A DNA stretch of 64,000 nucleotides from Rhynochetos jubatus (taxonomy: Eukaryota; Chordata; Aves; Eurypygiformes; Rhynochetidae). The stretch is taken from positions 10,153,420-10,217,419 of the forward strand of contig CM050673.1 of the NCBI GenBank assembly GCA_027574665.1, read 5' to 3'. The stretch's first letter is position 1; the number at the start of each line of letters is the position of its first letter. Positions 61,000-64,000 of the stretch are shown in pieces. The translations under genes and the position numbers were made by a program. Under the pieces are notes generated by a model, which saw nothing but the letters and a program-made list of their open reading frames with translations, had not been told where the DNA came from and did no database searches.

Positions 61000-63900
61000 A
61001 CCAGAAAGCCCACAGCTCCAGGGATAATTGGGATTGCAAAGGCCTGCCAAGAGGAGCACGACACTGCACCGACATGGCTCCTTCCCCAGCTTTCCTAGCC
61101 AGATCCCGGTGGGGGTCGTGGCCGGAAACCGCGGTCGGCAACTTTTAGGGTTAGGGTTAGGGTTAGGGTTAGGGTCCGGAGAACCAGAAAGCCCACAGCT
61201 CCAGGGATAATTGGGATTGCAAAGGCCTGCCAAGAGGAGCACGACACTGCACCGACATGGCTCCTTCCCCAGCTTTCCTAGCCAGAACCCAGGGGGGGCC
61301 GTGGCCGGAAACCGCGGTCGGCAACTTCTAGGGTTAGGGTTAGGGTTAGGGTCCGGAGAACCAGAAAGCCCACAGCTCCATGGATAATTGGGATTGCAAA
61401 GGCCTGCCAAGAGGAGCACGACACTGCACCGACATGGCTCCTTCCCCTGCTTTCCTAGCCAGAACCCAGGGGGGGCCGTGGCCGGAAACCGCGGTCGGCA
61501 ACTTCTAGGGTTAGGGTTAGGGTTAGGGTCCGGAGAACCAGAAAGCCCACAGCTCCAGGGATAATTGGGATTGCAAAGGCCTGCCAAGAGGAGCACGACA
61601 CTGCACCGACATGGCTCCTTCCCCTGCTTTCCTAGCCAGAACCCGGGGGGGGCCATGGCCGGAAACCGCGGTCGGCAACTTCTAGGGTTAGGGTTAGGGT
61701 TAGGGTTAGGGTCCGGAGAACCAGAAAGCCCACAGCTCCAGGGATAATTGGGATTGCAAAGGCCTGCCAAGAGGAGCACGACACTGCACAGACATGGCTC
61801 CTTCCCCTGCTTTCCTAGCCAGAACCCAGGGGGTCCGTGGCCGGAAACCGCGCTCGGCAACTTCTAGGGTTAGGGTTAGGGTTAGGGTTAGGGTCCGGAG
61901 AACCAGAAAGCCCACAGCTCCAGGGATAATTGGGATTGCAAAGGCCTGCCAAGAGGAGCACGACACTGCACCAACATGGCACCTTCCCCTGCTTTCCTAG
62001 CCAGAACCCAGGGGGGGCCGTTGCCGGAAACCGCGGTCGGCACCTTCTAGGGTTAGGGTTAGGGTTAGGGTCCGGAGAACCCGAAAGCCCACAGCTCCAG
62101 GGATAATTGGGATTGCAAAGGCCTGCCAAGAGGAGCACGACACTGCACAGACATGGCTCCTTCCCCTGCTTTCCTAGCCAGAACCCAGGGGGGGCCGTGG
62201 CCGGAAACCGCGGTCGGCAACTTCTAGGGTTAGGGTTAGGGTTAGGGTCCGGAGAACCAGAAAGCCCACAGCTCCAGGGATAATTGGGATTGCAAAGGCC
62301 TGCCAAGAGGAGCACGACACTGCACAGACATGGCTCCTTCCCCTGCTTTCCTAGCCAGAACCCAGGGGGGGCCGTGGCCGGAAACCGCGGTCGGCAACTT
62401 CTAGGGTTAGGGTTGGGGTTAGGGTCCGGAGAACCAGAAAGCCCACAGCTCCAGGGATAATTGGGATTGCAAAGGCCTGCCAAGAGGAGCACGACACTGC
62501 ACAGACATGGCTCCTTCCCCAGCTTTCCTAGCCAGAACCCAGGGGGGGTCGTGGCCGGAAACCGCGGTCGGCAACTTCTAGGGTTAGGGTTAGGGTTAGG
62601 GTCCGGAGAACCAGAAAGCCCACAGCTCCAGGGATAATTGGGATTGCAAAGGCCTGCCAAGAGGAGCACGACACTGCACCGACATGGCTCCTTCCCCTGC
62701 TTTCCTAGCCAGAACCCAGGGGGGGCCGTGGCCGGAAACCGCGGTCGGCAACTTCTAGGGTTAGGGTTAGGGTTAGGGTTAGGGTCCGGAGAACCAGAAA
62801 GCCCACAGCTCCAGGGATAATTGGGATTGCAAAGGCCTGCCAAGAGGAGCACGACACTGCACAGACATGGCTCCTTCCCCTGCTTTCCTAGCCAGAACCC
62901 AGGGGGGGCCGTGGCCGGAAACCGCGCTCGGCAACTTCTAGGGTTAGGGTTAGGGTTAGGGTCCGGAGAACCAGAAAGCCCACAGCTCCAGGGATAATTG
63001 GGATTGCAAAGGCCTGCCAAGAGGAGCACGACACTGCACAGACATGGCTCCTTCCCCTGCTTTCCTAGCCAGAACCCAGGGGGGGCCATGGCCGGAAACC
63101 GCGGTCGGCAACTTCTAGGGTTAGGGTTGGGGTTAGGGTCCGGAGAACCAGAAAGCCCACAGCTCCAGGGATAATTGGGATTGCAAAGGCCTGCCAAGAG
63201 GAGCACGACACTGCACAGACATGGCTCCTTCCCCAGCTTTCCTAGCCAGATGCCGGGGTGGGCCGTGGCCGGAAACCGCGGTCGGCAACTTCTAGGGTTA
63301 GGGTTAGGGTTAGGGTTAGGGTCCGGAGAACCAGAAAGCCCACAGCTCCAGGGATAATTGGGATTGCAAAGGCCTGCCAAGAGGAGCACGACACTGCACC
63401 GACATGGCTCCTTCCCCAGCTTTCCTAGCCAGAACCCAGGGGGGGCCGTGGCCGGAAACCGTGGTCGGCAACTTCTACGGTTAGGGTTAGGGTTAGGGTC
63501 TGGAGAACCAGAAGGCCCACAGCTCCATGGATAATTGGGATTGCAAAGGCCTGCCAAGAGGAGCACGACACTGCACCGACATGGCTCCTTCCCCTGCTTT
63601 CCTAGCCAGAACCCAGGGGGGGCCGTGGCCGGAAACCGCGGTCGGCAACTTCTAGGGTTAGGGTTGGGGTTAGGGTCCGGAGAACCAGAAAGCCCACAGC
63701 TCCAGGGATAATTGGGATTGCAAAGGCCTGCCAAGAGGAGCACGACACTGCACAGACATGGCTCCTTCCCCAGCTTTCCTAGCCAGATGCCGGGGGGGGC
63801 CGTGGCCGGAAACCGCGGTCGGCAACTTCTAGGGTTAGGGTTAGGGTTAGGGTCCGGAGAACCAGAAAGCCCACAGCTCCAGGGATAATTGGGATTGCAA

Positions 63901-64000
63901 AGGCCTGCCAAGAGGAGCACGACACTGCACCGACATGGCTCCTTCCCCAGCTTTCCTAGCCAGAACCCAGGGGGGGCCGTGGCCGGAAACCGCGGTCGGC
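61000..64000 (+). repeat. Right-hand segment: return of zone C/D-type monomers, open at the window edge
   Basis: Contains 'gatcccggtggggg' (about 61103), 'gcgctcggc' (about 61850, 62926), 'catggcacc' with 'ccgttgccgg', 'ggcacctt' and 'gaacccgaaag' (about 61978-62090), and two 'gatgccgggg' units (about 63250 and 63787) found nowhere else. The array continues through base 64000; no transition to pure TTAGGG or to unique DNA is seen. Confidence 0.65.

Larger units (their letters stand above)
53600..61000 (+). repeat. Third island of zone-B-type monomers with three-copy blocks
   Basis: TTAGGC/'gtctgg' units occur at about 53.89, 55.85, 57.79, 58.69 and 60.80 kb, a spacing of about 11, 11, 5 and 12 monomers. 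They alternate with TTACGG-TTGGGG units (about 54946, 57078, 59741), so the zone-B and zone-D markers are interleaved here, as expected if blocks from both were brought together. Confidence 0.68.
1..64000 (+). repeat. Telomere-repeat-containing 177-bp satellite array, about 360 head-to-tail monomers
   Basis: Seen: the landmark 'tccggag' (or 'tctggag') recurs at 14, 195, 372, 549, 726, 903, 1080 and onward to 63853, almost always 177 bp apart, with 183- and 171-bp variants. Each unit is a 154-bp non-telomeric segment followed by (TTAGGG)n on the + strand. No inversion, foreign insertion or gap occurs, and both ends of the window lie inside the array. Known: TTAGGG is the vertebrate telomere hexamer and also occurs in some fungi, protists and plants; subtelomeric satellites often contain degenerate telomere repeats. 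Inferred: a subtelomeric or telomere-derived heterochromatic block, with the telomere to the right if the tract keeps canonical polarity. An interstitial or pericentromeric location cannot be excluded. No coding function is proposed for any part. Confidence 0.97.

Noticed and set aside
1-64000. Trypanosoma brucei 177-bp minichromosome repeat
   Set aside because: The length and the TTAGGG telomere are the same, but from memory that repeat is AT-rich and does not carry a telomeric tract of this kind. This monomer is about 60% GC with vertebrate-like CpG decay. The equal length appears to be coincidence.
1-64000. Feline FA-SAT-type telomeric satellite
   Set aside because: From memory that GC-rich satellite has a much longer monomer (about 480 bp). 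I see no period near that here beyond multiples of 177, and cannot confirm sequence similarity without a search.
1-64000. CRISPR array
   Set aside because: Regular spacing is present, but the 'spacers' are the same 154-bp sequence repeated, not unique, and repeats are telomere hexamers.

Overview
The whole 64 kb window is one uninterrupted, head-to-tail satellite array. I see no protein-coding gene, RNA gene, CRISPR array, transposon or unique-sequence island, and both window edges fall inside the array. The basic monomer is 177 bp: about 154 bp of non-telomeric sequence, about 60% GC for the whole unit, followed by a 23-bp tract of four GGG runs spaced as in the telomere repeat TTAGGG. Measured between successive 'tccggag' landmarks, spacing is mostly 177 bp, with 183-bp units (one extra hexamer) and 171-bp units (one fewer). 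About 360 monomers fill the window. All share one orientation, with the G-rich telomeric strand on +.

TTAGGG repeats are found in vertebrates and in some other eukaryotes (several fungi, trypanosomes, some plants). The satellite's substitutions are concentrated at CpG as C-to-T or G-to-A changes, which suggests a methylated, vertebrate-type genome. The likely setting is a subtelomeric or telomere-derived heterochromatic block in a long-read assembly. If polarity matches the chromosome end, the telomere lies beyond the right edge. Species and chromosome cannot be read from the sequence, and I do not recognise the 154-bp part as a named satellite.

Layout by shared variants: zone A (1 to about 9.3 kb) carries markers such as 'cctactttcc', 'aacatagggg' and 'accccggggg'. 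Zone B (about 9.3-21 kb) is defined by 171-bp units with TTAGGC and 'gtctgg', and it recurs at about 30.5-33.6 kb and 53.6-61 kb. Zone C (about 21-30.5 kb) is rich in 'gatcccggtggggg' and 'gcgctcggc' units. Zone D (about 33.6-49.2 kb) holds the largest recent tandem duplication. Zone E (49.2-53.6 kb) is more uniform, and after 61 kb a C/D-like composition returns.

On top of the monomers lies a multi-scale duplication history: an identical 183-bp doublet, 4-mers of 714 bp, an 8- to 9-unit block at 1,965-bp spacing, a 10-mer of 1,788 bp, a 19-unit block repeated at 3,891 bp, and a directly adjacent 26-mer duplication of 4,631 bp. Copies are near-identical, so the array has been homogenised recently by unequal exchange, conversion or amplification; assembly error also has to be excluded.

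The many long reading frames (up to 1,473 codons on the minus strand) are by-products of the period: 171, 177 and 183 are all multiples of three, so a frame open in one monomer stays open in the next. None is annotated as a gene.
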